This document shows positions 1 to 13,126 of a stretch of DNA of 64,000 nucleotides, in pieces. Where the stretch lies: the NCBI GenBank assembly GCA_964006375.1, contig OZ023266.1, forward strand, positions 66,617,403-66,681,402, read 5' to 3'. The notes beneath the pieces were generated by a model. That model searched no databases, was not told the origin of the DNA, and saw only the letters and a list, made by a program, of their open reading frames with translations. The DNA is from Tillus elongatus. Taxonomy: Eukaryota; Arthropoda; Insecta; Coleoptera; Cleridae. Numbering within the stretch: the stretch's first letter is position 1; each line of letters opens with the position of its first letter. The translations under genes and the position numbers were made by a program.

Positions 1-1180
1 CTTTAGTTTTAAAAACATCGTCAGTCACCCATGATTTTTATTAGCAACATATTTCACCGACGAACACTTTACATTTTTATAACATCTTAGTTTTTGTTCT
101 TTGCGAGTAACCAATAGTCTTCGAAACCCAGAACTATCAAAATTTACACAAACTAGTATAATCAGTCGCTCTTTGGATAACTTACCACCAACACATTTTT
201 CGTTTTTGAATTTTAGAATTTTGTCCGACAACATTTTGTAAAAAATCCTGTCTAGTCTTCATCGAAGACATCACATGCCTGATTATTTCTCAGATATTTC
301 TCGAAGTTATTTTGAAGCCAATCTGATGTGACTTCCCGATTTACAAATTTCGCTTCCCCAAAAACTTTTCCTGAATTAATTGAATGTCTTTGTTTTAAAC
401 AAGAAATCGAACTTATAGGACAGTAAAGATTCTCTCCATATCACATTTCTCTACTAAGACAAACAGCTTTCCCCCGGAGAAATAGACTAATTATAGCAAT
501 GTTAGCTTGCCTCTGATATTTGAACTAATGAAACATTGCTTTGCCCAAATTTTTCCATGTCTGTTGTTTTCAGGCTTTTTCTCTTGTTGTCAATAGTGTT
601 GGAACCACTATCCTGGACAATAGCATTCTCGCCCTTTAAAATTGTTGATACTGTAGAAAATGCAATACCGTACTGCTTACAAATAACTTTTTTTCGTTCC
701 CGTTTTCGCTTGTTTTAATATCGACATTTTCTTTTCAATAGTAAGGCGTTTTCTTTTAATACCGGGCGCGGACATTGTGTAAACAAGACTATTCACCTGC
801 CTCAAACGCGCTGTGATCGAAAACTGATCGGAATAAGGCGCCAGTTTCAAGATTTAAACAGAAAAACAGTTGATTTCAAGTGGTAAGAGGGACTCTATTA
901 TTGTCTCAGTGGAATAACCCATAAATATTTTCTTTTGGGTTGTGTACAGTACAGTGTCATGTCTCAATCAAGAAACATGTGCATGTAGTCCTAGTGGGTC
1001 TCAATACTCATATTTTTAGGTAGATAGGCAACGAAATTCACAAAAAGACGAAGCCTTCCTGTTTACTTTCGCACATCTGTGTATCCCAATAAAAATGCGA
1101 TCGGGTCAGCACAATAATTACCTTGCTAAAACCGAAATCGCCTGAAAAGCGTTCTCGTTAAATCAGAAACATTGTAGCAT
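1..1180 (-). pseudogene. pogo/Tigger-like transposase, copy 1 (broken, cut by window edge)
   Basis: Minus-strand relic of a CENP-B/Tigger-type transposase, the enzyme that would excise and insert a pogo-family DNA transposon at TA. The frame opens with ATG at 775 (MSAPGIKRKRLTIEKKMSIL), a CENP-B type helix-turn-helix start. The DDE-domain part around 234-25 reads LSDKILKFKNEKCVGGKLSK and continues through RCYKNVKC and VKYVANK, the usual order in Tigger proteins. A TAG stop (254-252) replaces the Glu after the catalytic Asp, and a 1-bp deletion follows it. The 5' untranslated part (780-1180) matches, inverted, the sequence in front of copy 2 at 13127. The 3' half runs off the window. Seen: motifs and breaks. 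Known: family order. Clearly dead. Confidence 0.8.
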
Positions 1181-1224
1181 TGTTTCTTACACAAGTCCAT
1201 TCAAAGCATTAAATTTGCTCGTTA

Positions 1225-1464
1225 AATGAGAAGATTTAATGAAATTTGGCAGGTACCTTCCATTTGTGACTGCCTTCGATAAGTTCGTTAGCCAGAAAAA
1301 TTTTCCGTGAAAATTTTGAGTTTTCTTTCGGAAGATTTTTTTATCTCAGAAAATAACAACGCTATCTTACAAAAAAAAAGTTATAAGCATTTAATAAAAA
1401 AATGTTTAATGACACATTGTTTCTATGAAAATATACTACCATAACGCACTTGCTGCATCTAGAC
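1225..1464 (+). repeat. HETR, 5'-truncated copy
   Basis: Contains the HETR inner module (AAATTTGGCAGGTACC, then GTTAGCCAG, then TTTTGAGTTTTC) and ends with the 3' hairpin ACGCACTTGCTGCAT. The next HETR starts about 5 bp later, so the two are head to tail. Confidence 0.8.
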
Positions 1465-1468
1465 ATTT

Positions 1469-2909
<1,441 letters not shown>

Positions 2910-3395
2910 CATTTTTTATCTTATTATAGTAAAACGTTTTTGATGTTCACAACACCTAATCAATATCCTGTATATGGATGAATCAATCAAACCATATAAC
3001 GGATGTACGCTGAAGTAGTTATTAAAGCAAGACAAAAATTGATAATGGCCCGTATCCGTTATGTCGCCGAATAGGTGTGTGTGGATTAAGTACTTCCATT
3101 GCAATGGAACAGTTATCAAACTAACTGCATCGCTCAAGTCCTGATTTACACTCAATCTTTCATCAGATGCGGCGCCAAACGAAGAGAATAATCTAGAAAT
3201 CTATATTAATCTAGAAAATTGTAATGGGTATTATATAATAGAGTCATGTCCACATTCCTTTCCTGGATACATGGCGACGTCTGTATGTTTTCTGGATGCT
3301 AGAAATTTAATGATGATTTGTACAGACACATTTGTTGACGCCAGTTATTGTATAAGTAAATGATATAAACGACACGATAACATAATAGTAAAAAC
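2910..3395. other. AT-rich DNA, nothing recognised
   Basis: No reading frame of note, no clear match to the repeat families of the window. Lies between the 3' end of one HETR and a HETR 3'-end fragment. Confidence 0.5.
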
Positions 3396-3475
3396 TTCGG
3401 GACGCAGCAAGTGCGTTATAGTAGTGAAGTTTCACAAGAATGGTGCATTTTTAGCACAACATATTACTAAATTTA
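3396..3475 (-). repeat. HETR 3'-end fragment
   Basis: Begins GGGACGCAGCAAGTGCGTTA, the reverse of the HETR 3' hairpin, followed by TAGTAGTGAAGTTTCA. Only about 80 bp is recognisable. Confidence 0.65.
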
Positions 3476-3570
3476 ATACTTTAACCCGGCATTAGTCGCT
3501 AGGTATTTCAAAACGCCGTTTGTCGCGCGTCGAAGGTAACCCTCACACTACATATTTGATTTCTTTATTG

Positions 3571-3573
<3 letters not shown>

Positions 3574-3657
<84 letters not shown>
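3574..3657. repeat. (TA)n microsatellite
   Basis: About 84 bp of pure TA with no HETR flank recognised on either side. Confidence 0.95.
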
Positions 3658-3659
<2 letters not shown>

Positions 3660-4340
3660 CTGCACAGAATTTGAAATTTTAACACATAAATTTATTTATA
3701 TATAGGCAAGACAGTTTTCATGTTTTATTCCAAATATCCCAAATACTTTGTTACAAATTCCAGTTTTAGTCTGAGTCTGATGAGCTGCCTAAGCAATTAG
3801 CACAAGCATATGTTATAGTAGATGTATGTTCCAGTGGCGATTTCTCCTAGTGAGTTAGGTGTGCGCCGCACACCCTAAAATATAATTAAAATGTGCACAG
3901 TTAAATATGTTTTATTTCTTTTTCCCTTAGTCTTAATACACTACATATGTTATGACAATCGATTTAATTTACTTATTTGATTTCATAAATAGTCGGTTAA
4001 TAGAGACTTGGAATGAAGTCGGCACCACGTCTTCATTCAGAAAATATGAGTAGGTCAATAGCAACTGGGAATGAATTCGGGTCGGGTTAGGTGTGCGTTG
4101 TTATTTCCGAAGAACTTCACTCGACAGAGCTGTATTGGTATACAATACAGTCCCCCACCCATGTGTTTAAAATTGTAAGGAAATACCATTGCTTTTAACA
4201 CTGCAGTGAGCGGTAAAAATACCGCTCAAGACAAATGAATGGAACGCCGGTTTAACAAACGTTGTGATAGCATTATTTACAAACATTACAACTGCGCTTG
4301 CCTGGACCACAGTATTCTAGAATTAAAGACTATAATACAT

Positions 4341-4737
4341 TTTAGTAAATTTTCGTAGAAAAAATTCACTAATGGGGAGATCTCGACTTTTGAATTTTGA
4401 AAAATTGTTTGCAAATGAGCGCGAACTAGGACCCCTAGAACCCATATCCGGGGTCAGTTTCAATTTTTATATATAAGAATTTAATTTGAGTCAAGTTTTA
4501 AAATATAGAAATTTTTGATTAAAATGAAGAAACTGATTTCAAGTACCATCCATATTTCTAGAAATTGTAATGGTACATAATGAGCCGAGGTAATTTTGGA
4601 GATTAGAAATCAGATGACAGAACTTTGAGAACAATTGACATTTAGATTAAAATTTAGTCAAAATTGCATCATTTGCAGTCACAAGTTTAGACTTATTTGT
4701 AAGATGCTTTGTACTATTTATATAACAATAAACTATA

Positions 4738-4820
<83 letters not shown>

Positions 4821-5157
4821 AGTATCACACCGATAACTCAAAATATAATCGGCCGATTTTAATAAAATTTGGCATGTACCTTCCTTCTGTAAATGACTTG
4901 GATAATTTCGTTAGTCAGGAAAATCGGACGAGTTTTTCCGGGAAAATTTTGAGTTTTTATTCGAAAAAAATTTGTATCTCAAAAAATAAAAAAGATAAGA
5001 TAACCGAATTTGGTAGGTAGGTTTACGATATAAAAATTAAACTATACACCAAAATTTAGATTTCTATGTTGCAAGATAAAAAAGTTATAATAAAATATTT
5101 TGTGCCAGATCATTTCTATGAAAATTCACTACCATAACGCACTTGCTGCATCCAGGA
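4341..5157 (+). repeat. HETR, full-length copy nested in the hAT-like element
   Basis: 5' hairpin at 4341-4372, ATATCCGGGGTCAGTTT module, a roughly 260-bp unrelated stretch, TA tract (4741-4815), ATAACTCAAAATATAATCGG module, and 3' hairpin ACGCACTTGCTGCAT ending near 5153. The unrelated stretch between module and TA tract is absent from most other copies and is probably a later insertion. Confidence 0.8.
4741..4815. repeat. (TA)n microsatellite
   Basis: About 75 bp of TA inside a HETR. Confidence 0.95.
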
Positions 5158-5389
5158 TTTTTACACATTTTACTATTTAGTACCATATTAACATTGAACT
5201 ACTTTTAATGTTTACAGTTTTCACCCCGTTCCGGACAGTGCTAACGCTAACACAAATTTGTGTGAAGAGAAGAGCTTGATAATAATTCCATGTTCTTTTC
5301 GTGTTTTAAAGTTTTAAGTGACTTTTTAATTTGTTAGTGTTGCAGTGGGAAATTAATTTATTTATCTACGTATCATTCCCATATAGGTC

Positions 5390-5504
<115 letters not shown>

Positions 5505-5595
5505 TTTAGTGTTAATAATTTTTAAAACCACCACTAACAGCAACTCGTTACCGCACACCCAAACATTTTGGTCAGGAGACGCCACTGGTATGTTC

Positions 5596-5945
5596 CTGGC
5601 AAAACGGGCCTCTGGCACGAATTACATATCTTTTGCTTTTTCTGTCTTTCCGGCGAGGACAAAAATATCAAAAGCGGCTGGCTACATTTTCTGCTGGTGG
5701 CGGATTTTCAACTGGACCAACTCTTCTCATAGTGGTACGCAATGCCAGTGGCAAATTTGTAACCTGTAAGCGAGTTTCGAGATGTGGTCTGATGAGTGCA
5801 AGCGCTAAATCTTTTATAAACAGATGTCTCTCCTTTATAACGTTTTCATATTTGTTATTGGCTTTGTAAGTTATATAATTATTTACGATACCAATATTCA
5901 GCATTGAAAAGTAAGTCGTCAAGGGCCACCTACACCTCACTCCAG

Positions 5946-5946
<1 letters not shown>
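5596..5946. other. Unassigned DNA
   Basis: Short overlapping reading frames on both strands, none with a recognisable domain or with conserved repeat-family similarity. Confidence 0.4.
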
Positions 5947-6035
<89 letters not shown>

Positions 6036-6078
6036 ACAGATCTCTTCATTAGTGAATTTTTTAAAGAAAATTCACCAA
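5947..6078 (-). repeat. (TA)n tract plus HETR 5'-end fragment
   Basis: About 85 bp of TA followed by the HETR 5' hairpin in reverse (TTAGTGAATTTTTTAAAG, AAAATTCACC). The ATATCCGGGG module is missing between them. To the right GTATACGGAAAATCCAAACA and CACCATCCTGTA resemble a mariner-type end. Confidence 0.6.
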
Positions 6079-6361
6079 AAGGGTATACGGAAAATCCAAA
6101 CACCATCCTGTAGCTTGGGTCCTATTTAAACATATTTTTAGTTGAAATTCAAGAATGAAAGTTTTTTTAACACAGGAGCTTCTTGACGGTTTAGAAAATG
6201 TTCAATGTTTTATTCAACACCCTGTATAAAATTTATGTAAATTACCTGATTTTCACAGAACAACGGGCTAATAGTGGAAGAATAGTGCTTGCAAAGCTTT
6301 TAACAGAGTTCAGTTTAGTTAATATGAGTTTTTATACATGATATCGACCCTGTGAATTAAA

Positions 6362-7197
6362 GTCTAGACGCAGCAGATGTGTTATGGAAGTGATTTTCAT
6401 AAAAATGTTCTTAATAGCAAATATGTATTTAATACATCAGGTTGGACGCCCTCGTGGCGCAGGTTGGTAGGTGCCAGCCTGCTAAGCGAGAGGTCCCGGG
6501 TTCGATTCCTGGGCGAGCCAAGTTGACTTTGTCTGGAAAATTTGTAAAAATATTAAATGATGGGAAATGAATGTGCTAATGGCCTGAGATGCCGCAGCCA
6601 ATAATATTAAATAAAAAAATAAAAAATGCATCAGGTTGGTTACCGGTATAACCTATATAGTAGGAACAATGTACCATATGGAATCAAAACAACTTATTGT
6701 TTGAAAAAAAAATTCCGAAAATAAACTTAAAATGTTTCAGAGAAAACTGGTTTCCTAGCCAACGAACCTTAGGTTAATAGCAAATTGAGTTATTGAAATT
6801 TCAAGCATTTAATGAAAATTCGCCACCAAAACGCACTTTCTGCATATAGATTTTTTTTTCTTACAAACATGCATCATATTTTGATGAGAAATGCAAAAAT
6901 GCAATAATATAAGGGATGTTCGAAAAAAAAAAGTAGGTATCACCAACGACTTATGGGCCATATGTCACCCTATAATTAACCAACGTATACAATTTTTTCT
7001 CGTATCTTGTATAATAACAACTATATTGAGGTTTACCGTAGAAATGCATCATTCTGTATATATGTAAACAGCTAAAAACTGAAACTAAACCCAGATATGT
7101 ATTCTAGGGGGCCTAGTTGCACGCATTTGAAGAAATCTTTTTAAAATTCAAAAGTCGCGGTCTGCTCACTAACGAATTTTTTGTACGAAAATTAGCC
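6362..7197 (-). repeat. HETR, full-length copy interrupted by a SINE
   Basis: Reverse orientation: 3' hairpin (GACGCAGCAGATGTGTTA) at the left, compact-form sequence, the TATCACCAACGACTTATGGG block, the ATATGTATTCTAGGGGGCC module and a diverged 5' hairpin ending near 7197. The TA tract has shrunk to a few repeats. The SINE at 6446-6628 splits it. Confidence 0.7.
6446..6628 (+). mobile_element. tRNA-derived SINE
   Basis: The head is tRNA-like: an A box within TGGCGCAGGTTGGTAGG and a B box GGTTCGATTCC, spaced as in a tRNA. An unrelated tail and an A-rich end (AATAAAAAAATAAAAAATG) follow. The target duplication CATCAGGTTGG is present at 6435-6445 and again at 6629-6639, interrupting HETR sequence. 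Pol III transcription and LINE-driven insertion are expected for this class. A diverged second copy lies at 61697-61840. Confidence 0.85.
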
Positions 7198-8258
<1,061 letters not shown>

Positions 8259-8446
8259 ACAGTAATCGTAAAGTGCCATGAAACTATAATTTTTGACAGT
8301 TCTCTAAATTCTACAATTTTGAAGTGCTTTGTAGGCGTCAAAAGAGTTTTCGTGCTATTCTTTAAATTTTGATACGGTGCAGTATTTTCGTTTTTAGTTA
8401 TTTGTTGATACTGAGCTGCTCATTAATATTATTTCCTCCTCTCAAG

Positions 8447-9526
8447 ATGGTTTTCATTAAGTACACTTCAGCGGATTTGACTGATATGTTGTTAATTTAT
8501 GGACAAACAAATCAAAATGCTAGACAAGCGGTGCGAGTTTATCAGGAAACTTATCCGCAAAGAAGAATTCCTGACAAAAATATTTTCCCACGTGTTGTAA
8601 GACATTTGAGAGAAACTGGTTCTTTAAAACCTTTAAAAGCTGACTCTGGACGCAGAAGATACCGCCGAACTGTACGAGTTGAAGAGGCAATATTAAATAG
8701 AGTTGAACGCGATCCTAGTACAAGTACGAGAATTATTGCCACCGAACTGGGTAATATTTCGGCATCATCAGTTCACAGAACTCTGAAGGATCAAAGTTTA
8801 TATCCCTATCATTTTACACGTGTCCAGGAACTTCTACCTAGAGACTTTCAACCAAGGGTAATGTTTTGTCAGTGGTTCTTAAACAAACTTAGGCACGACC
8901 AACATTTTTCTAAACGTGTACTATTTACTGATGAGGCGTCATTTACGCGAAAAGGTATCGTAAATTTTCACAATTTACATACATGGGCCGATGAAAACCC
9001 ACACTCTCTAAGAGTTGCAAATTCGCAGTATCAATTTTCCATCAATATTTGGGCTGCTATTATTGAAAATCACATAATTGGTCCTGTTGTTCTACCGAAT
9101 CGTCTTGACCATGAATCATATTTAAACTTTTTACAAAATGATTTGCCGTTGTTACTACCGCTTTTTATGAGAAATGGTACAATGTGGTTCCAGCATGATG
9201 GTGCGCCCGCACATTTTGCAGCAGTTGTAAGAACATATTTAGCCAACACATACGGTCACCGATGGATTGGTCGTGGAGGTCCGGTGTCATGGCCACCTCG
9301 ATCTCCGGACCTGAATCCTCTCGATTTTTATTTGTGGGGTCATTTAAAAGAAATAGTGTATAAAACACCAGTAAATACACGAGAAGAATTGTTGGGAAGA
9401 ATATAATATGCATTTGACAGCATTAGAGAAGATCAAAATATTTGCAGAAGAGTAAGAAGATCTTTGCGCAGAAGGTTAAATAATTGTAACGACGCTAATG
9501 GTGGTCACTTTCAACATTTTCTTTAG
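8447..9526 (+). pseudogene. IS630/Tc1/mariner-superfamily transposase, one in-frame stop
   Basis: The enzyme would cut and join transposon ends at TA sites. Start chosen at ATG 8447 (MVFIKYTSADLTDMLLIYGQ), which opens an N-terminal helix-turn-helix domain of the type found in many insect mariner-like proteins; a second helix-turn-helix (STSTRIIATELG) follows near residue 90. The catalytic triad is visible: D162 in VLFTDEASF, D251 in FQHDGAPAH, D288 in SPDLNPLDFYLWG. The spacing of the last two is 36 residues, giving DD36D. A TAA at 9404-9406 interrupts after residue 319, but the same frame stays open to TAG at 9524 and encodes a typical basic tail ending GGHFQHFL. So there is one disabling substitution in an otherwise full-length gene of about 359 codons. 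The stop removes only the tail, so residual function cannot be excluded. Confidence 0.88.
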
Positions 9527-9772
9527 CTTTGTTATTAAAGTCAATTGAGTAATGTACAAAAAACAAGAGTTTGGAAAAATCATGGTGTCTTTACGATTAC
9601 TTTTTTCATTTTTTATTTTTATTTTTTATTTATCATTTTTTATCAATGTTTGTAATATTCATTTCAATGTTTATCACCAATAAGTTTTACGTAGGTTAGT
9701 TATTTGCACGTTTATTGCTGTGATGTTTACTGTATGTTTTGTTTTTCATATTCTTATGGTTGCAGTAAACAT

Positions 9773-9793
9773 ATATTATTATTATTATTATTA
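9773..9793. repeat. (ATT)n short tandem repeat
   Basis: Seven ATT-type units just inside the right inverted repeat. Confidence 0.8.
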
Positions 9794-10239
9794 CGCCGAC
9801 TAATCGGTACTTTGCCCCTTTTTATAAAATTAATCATATCTCCTAGGGGATACCCTGAACGAAAAAATACCAGGAGGTAGCTTTTGTGGCTTATGTAATA
9901 AGCTTCATAACTGATGTATCAAAATTGGAAAAAGACAGTGGCGCACATATTTTTCCCCAAATGAATTTTTACAGTTGCCCCGTACGCACGCCACTGACGC
10001 AGTTGTAAGCAGATTCTCACTTGAAAATATGCACTTTCATAATACACTTTCAAGTTCCAAGTTTCATTAAAATCAATCCAGTGGTTTTGAAATTATTTAT
10101 AAAAAATTAAAAAAAAAAAATTCAACTCCCTGTATATTGGAAACTATGCGTTTCCGGGCCCATGTGCACAGTAACTTTTTTTCTTATTTTTTAGTAAGGA
10201 ATTGCCCCACGAGCGATGGTGCATGTTTTTTGAAACAGC

Positions 10240-10242
<3 letters not shown>
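9788..10242 (-). repeat. Right terminal inverted repeat
   Basis: Inverted match of 7799-8258, ending TTTTTTGAAACAGCCTG against the TA tract. Confidence 0.9.
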
Positions 10243-10321
<79 letters not shown>

Positions 10322-10432
10322 AAACTGTCCCCGTATATGGGTTCTAGGAGGCCTAGTTCTTGCTCATTTGAAGAATTTTTTTCAAAATTCAAAAGTCGCC
10401 ATCTCCTCATTTTTTAAAGAAAATTCAATAAA
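10243..10432 (-). repeat. HETR, right part of the split copy
   Basis: TA tract (10243-10318), the CCCCGTATATGGGTTCTAGG module in reverse, and a decayed 5' hairpin. With 7198-7798 it forms one HETR into which the mariner-like element jumped. Confidence 0.75.
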
Positions 10433-10908
10433 ATGTTAAAATACACGTCACATTCGGTTAAAAACGCGCTTTCCTCGTACACATAACAATGTTTTATTTC
10501 TAATATATGTGGTGGAAATTGTAAACAAGCATCCGTTTAAGGTGCTACCTATGTAATACCAAACAACATTATCAATATCAATTATCCTATCAATATGCGT
10601 AAGATTGCGATATGTTCCGGTTTAGGTAATGGCTTTCCGGTCAACTTGTGCCTTGTTCTCATACAGTAAAGCTATGTTGCCAAAGCTCAAGACTAGAAAT
10701 AGCTGTGCTAGAGGGTCTTATAGGATTTAATATATTAACCTATGGAAATTTATACAACTTACTACTAGATTTAACCTTACATCGGGCGTGCGATATTTCA
10801 CAGGCGTTAGCCAAATTACATAACGCTTTTATTAGCTCACTTTCTCTGTCCGGTACATCACTTGCAATCAAAATTGCGATTTGTTGCAGCTGAAGGTATG
10901 AAATTTGG
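10433..10908. other. Unassigned DNA left of the retrozyme array
   Basis: No domain, repeat or RNA signal recognised. It ends with the first copy of the 14-bp direct repeat TAAGAGTGTATAAG (10909-10922) that flanks the array. Confidence 0.5.
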
Positions 10909-10953
10909 TAAGAGTGTATAAGAAAGACTAGATGTATTCTCGCAACAATTAGA

Positions 10954-10996
10954 ACCGTAGACCGGTTTCGCTCTCATTAGAGCTCTTCAGTACGGC
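10954..10996 (-). ncRNA. Hammerhead ribozyme, unit 1
   Basis: Read on the minus strand: stem I GCCGTA, core CTGAAGA, stem II GCTCT-AATG-AGAGC, core GAAA, stem III half CCGGT (ACCGGT with the core A), C17 at 10960, stem I partner TACGGT. All conserved core positions (CUGANGA, GAAA, H17) are present. Stem III is too short for a hairpin but is self-complementary, as in Penelope and retrozyme hammerheads that act as dimers. Confidence 0.88.
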
Positions 10997-11261
10997 ATAC
11001 TAATTGTAGCAAAAATGCACCAAAAATAACACGGCTATGGTATAGCCAGTCTTAAAACACTAAGTGAGTGGTGAACGTGTCGCCACCTAGTTCGGAACCA
11101 AGTACTATGTTGTCACGCCCGCTCCAAATAACACAGAGTGTTAAAAATAGAGACAGTATACAACTAACTAACAATTTAAAAAAATTGTTAGCCTTGGCCC
11201 ATTTCTACCCCAATATAGGGACAAAGTATGTAAGACTAGATGCATTCTCGCAACAATTAGA

Positions 11262-11304
11262 ACCGTAGATCGGTTTCGCTCTCATTAGAGCTCTTCAGTA
11301 CGGC
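11262..11304 (-). ncRNA. Hammerhead ribozyme, unit 2
   Basis: Same motif as unit 1 except that stem III reads ACCGAT, making the triplet before the cut AUC instead of GUC and breaking one stem III pair. Confidence 0.82.
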
Positions 11305-11569
11305 ATACTAATTGTAGCAAAAATGCACCAAAAATAACACGGCTATGGTATAGCCAGTCTTAAAACACTAAGTGAGTGGTGAACGTGTCGCCACCTAGTT
11401 CGGAACCAAGTACTATGTTGTCACGCCCGCTCCAAATAACACAGAGTGTTAAAAATAGAGACAGTATACAACTAACTAACAATTTAAAAAAATTGTTAGC
11501 CTTGGCCCATTTCTACCCCAATATAGGGACAAAGTATGTAAGACTAGATGCATTCTCGCAACAATTAGA

Positions 11570-11612
11570 ACCGTAGATCGGTTTCGCTCTCATTAGAGCT
11601 CTTCAGTACGGC
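11570..11612 (-). ncRNA. Hammerhead ribozyme, unit 3
   Basis: Same as unit 2, with the ACCGAT form of stem III; all core bases intact. Confidence 0.82.
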
Positions 11613-11899
11613 ATACTAATTGTAGCAAAAATGCACCAAAAATAACACGGCTATGGTATAGCCAGTCTTAAAACACTAAGTGAGTGGTGAACGTGTCGCC
11701 ACTGAGTGGTGAACGTGTCGCCACCTAGTTCGGAACCAAGTACTATGTTGTCACGCCCGCTCCAAATAACACAGAGTGTTAAAAATAGAGACAGTATACA
11801 ACTAACTAACAATTTAGAAAAATTGATAGCCCTGGCCCATTTCTACCCCAATATAGGGACAAAGTATGTAAGACTAGATTAATTCTCGTAACAATTAGA

Positions 11900-11942
11900 A
11901 CCGTAGACCGGTTTCGCTCTCATTAGAGCTCTTCAGTACGGC
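11900..11942 (-). ncRNA. Hammerhead ribozyme, unit 4
   Basis: Same as unit 1, with the self-complementary ACCGGT form of stem III. It lies 330 bp from unit 3 because of the 22-bp duplication. Confidence 0.88.
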
Positions 11943-12207
11943 ATACTAATTGTAGCAAAAATGCACCAAAAATAACACGGCTATGGTATAGCCAGTCTTA
12001 AAACACTAAGTGAGTGGTGAACGTGTCGCCACCTAGTTCGGAACCAAGTACTATGTTGTCAAGCCCGCTCCAAATAACACAGAATGTTAAAAATAGAGAC
12101 AGTATACAACTAACTAACAATTTAAAAAAATTGTTAGCCCTGGCCCATTTCTACCCCAATATAGGGACAAAGTATGTAAGACTAGATGCATTCTCGCAAC
12201 AATTAGA

Positions 12208-12250
12208 ACCGTAGATCGGTTTCGCTCTCATTAGAGCTCTTCAGTACGGC
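12208..12250 (-). ncRNA. Hammerhead ribozyme, unit 5
   Basis: Core intact; ACCGAT form of stem III. Confidence 0.82.
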
Positions 12251-12341
12251 ATACTAATTGTAGAAAAAATGCACCAAAAATAACACGGCTATGGTATAGC
12301 CAGTCTTAAAACACTAAGTGAGTGGTGAACGTGTCGCCACC

Positions 12342-12473
12342 AATTTTTTTAAATTGTTAGTTAGTTGTATACTGTCTCTATTTTTAACACTCTGTGTTAT
12401 TTGGAGCGGGCGTGACAACATAGTACTTGGTTCCGAACTAGGTGGCGACACGTTCACCACTCACTTAGTGTTT
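12342..12473 (+). repeat. Inverted partial retrozyme unit
   Basis: Reverse complement of the unit segment from AAAACACTAAGTGAG to AATTTAAAAAAATT. With the adjacent direct unit it forms an imperfect palindrome around 12341/12342. It contains no ribozyme. On the minus strand it is the 5' end of the insertion, the position where twin priming leaves inversions. Confidence 0.85.
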
Positions 12474-12487
12474 TAAGAGTGTATAAG

Positions 12488-12904
<417 letters not shown>

Positions 12905-12939
12905 AACAGGATTTTTAACACGGCATTTCTGTATACTAC

Positions 12940-13034
12940 ACAAGGAGAAAGGTTAAGGGCAAGGCCGCAGGGAGACAACCGCATACACCTGTATGCGGTT
13001 ATCTCCCTGCGGCCTTGCCCTTAACCTTTCTTCT

Positions 13035-13037
<3 letters not shown>
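12940..13037. repeat. Near-perfect 98-bp palindrome
   Basis: Arms of about 48 bp around a 2-bp centre at 12988-12989. The inner arms (AAGGCCGCAGGGAGA to GCATACA) match their partner with a single mismatch near ACAACC/GGTTAT. It is GC-rich, in contrast to the TA tracts on both sides, and could extrude as a cruciform or form an RNA hairpin. Not a terminator context. Confidence 0.92.

Positions 13038-13114
<77 letters not shown>
13038..13114. repeat. (TA)n microsatellite
   Basis: About 77 bp of TA, right of the palindrome and just left of the pogo-like element. Confidence 0.95.
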
Positions 13115-13119
<5 letters not shown>

Positions 13120-13126
13120 ATGTATA

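Larger units (their letters stand above)
10923..12473 (-). mobile_element. 308-bp tandem array with hammerhead ribozymes (retrozyme concatemer)
   Basis: About 4.6 direct units of 308 bp (one is 330 bp because of a 22-bp duplication at 11681-11724), then an inverted partial unit at 12342-12473. Units are nearly identical. Each full unit contains one minus-strand hammerhead motif, so the sense strand is minus. Identical direct repeats TAAGAGTGTATAAG lie at 10909-10922 and 12474-12487, the pattern of a target-site duplication; the first 5 bp could also be microhomology with the unit. Tandem repeats of 170-400 bp with short-stem-III hammerheads are known in animals as retrozymes and hammerhead satellites. 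Self-cleavage would release 308-nt RNAs able to circularise. The open frames seen on the plus strand of each unit are incidental. Confidence 0.85.

Noticed and set aside
6446..6520. A functional tRNA gene
   Set aside because: The A and B boxes are good, but the acceptor arms pair poorly and it continues into a SINE body with A-rich tail and target duplication.
7000..7080. Independent MITE starting at the ACCAACGACTTATGGG block
   Set aside because: The block occurs only in long-form HETRs in a fixed place (also 2575, 46135, 62760, 63980), so I treat it as part of HETR, though a nested origin is possible.
11068..12214. Repeated 66-codon frame (MVNVSPPSSEPSTMLS) in each 308-bp unit
   Set aside because: It lies opposite the ribozyme strand, is carried by repeat identity rather than conserved as protein, and is absent from the dispersed relics.
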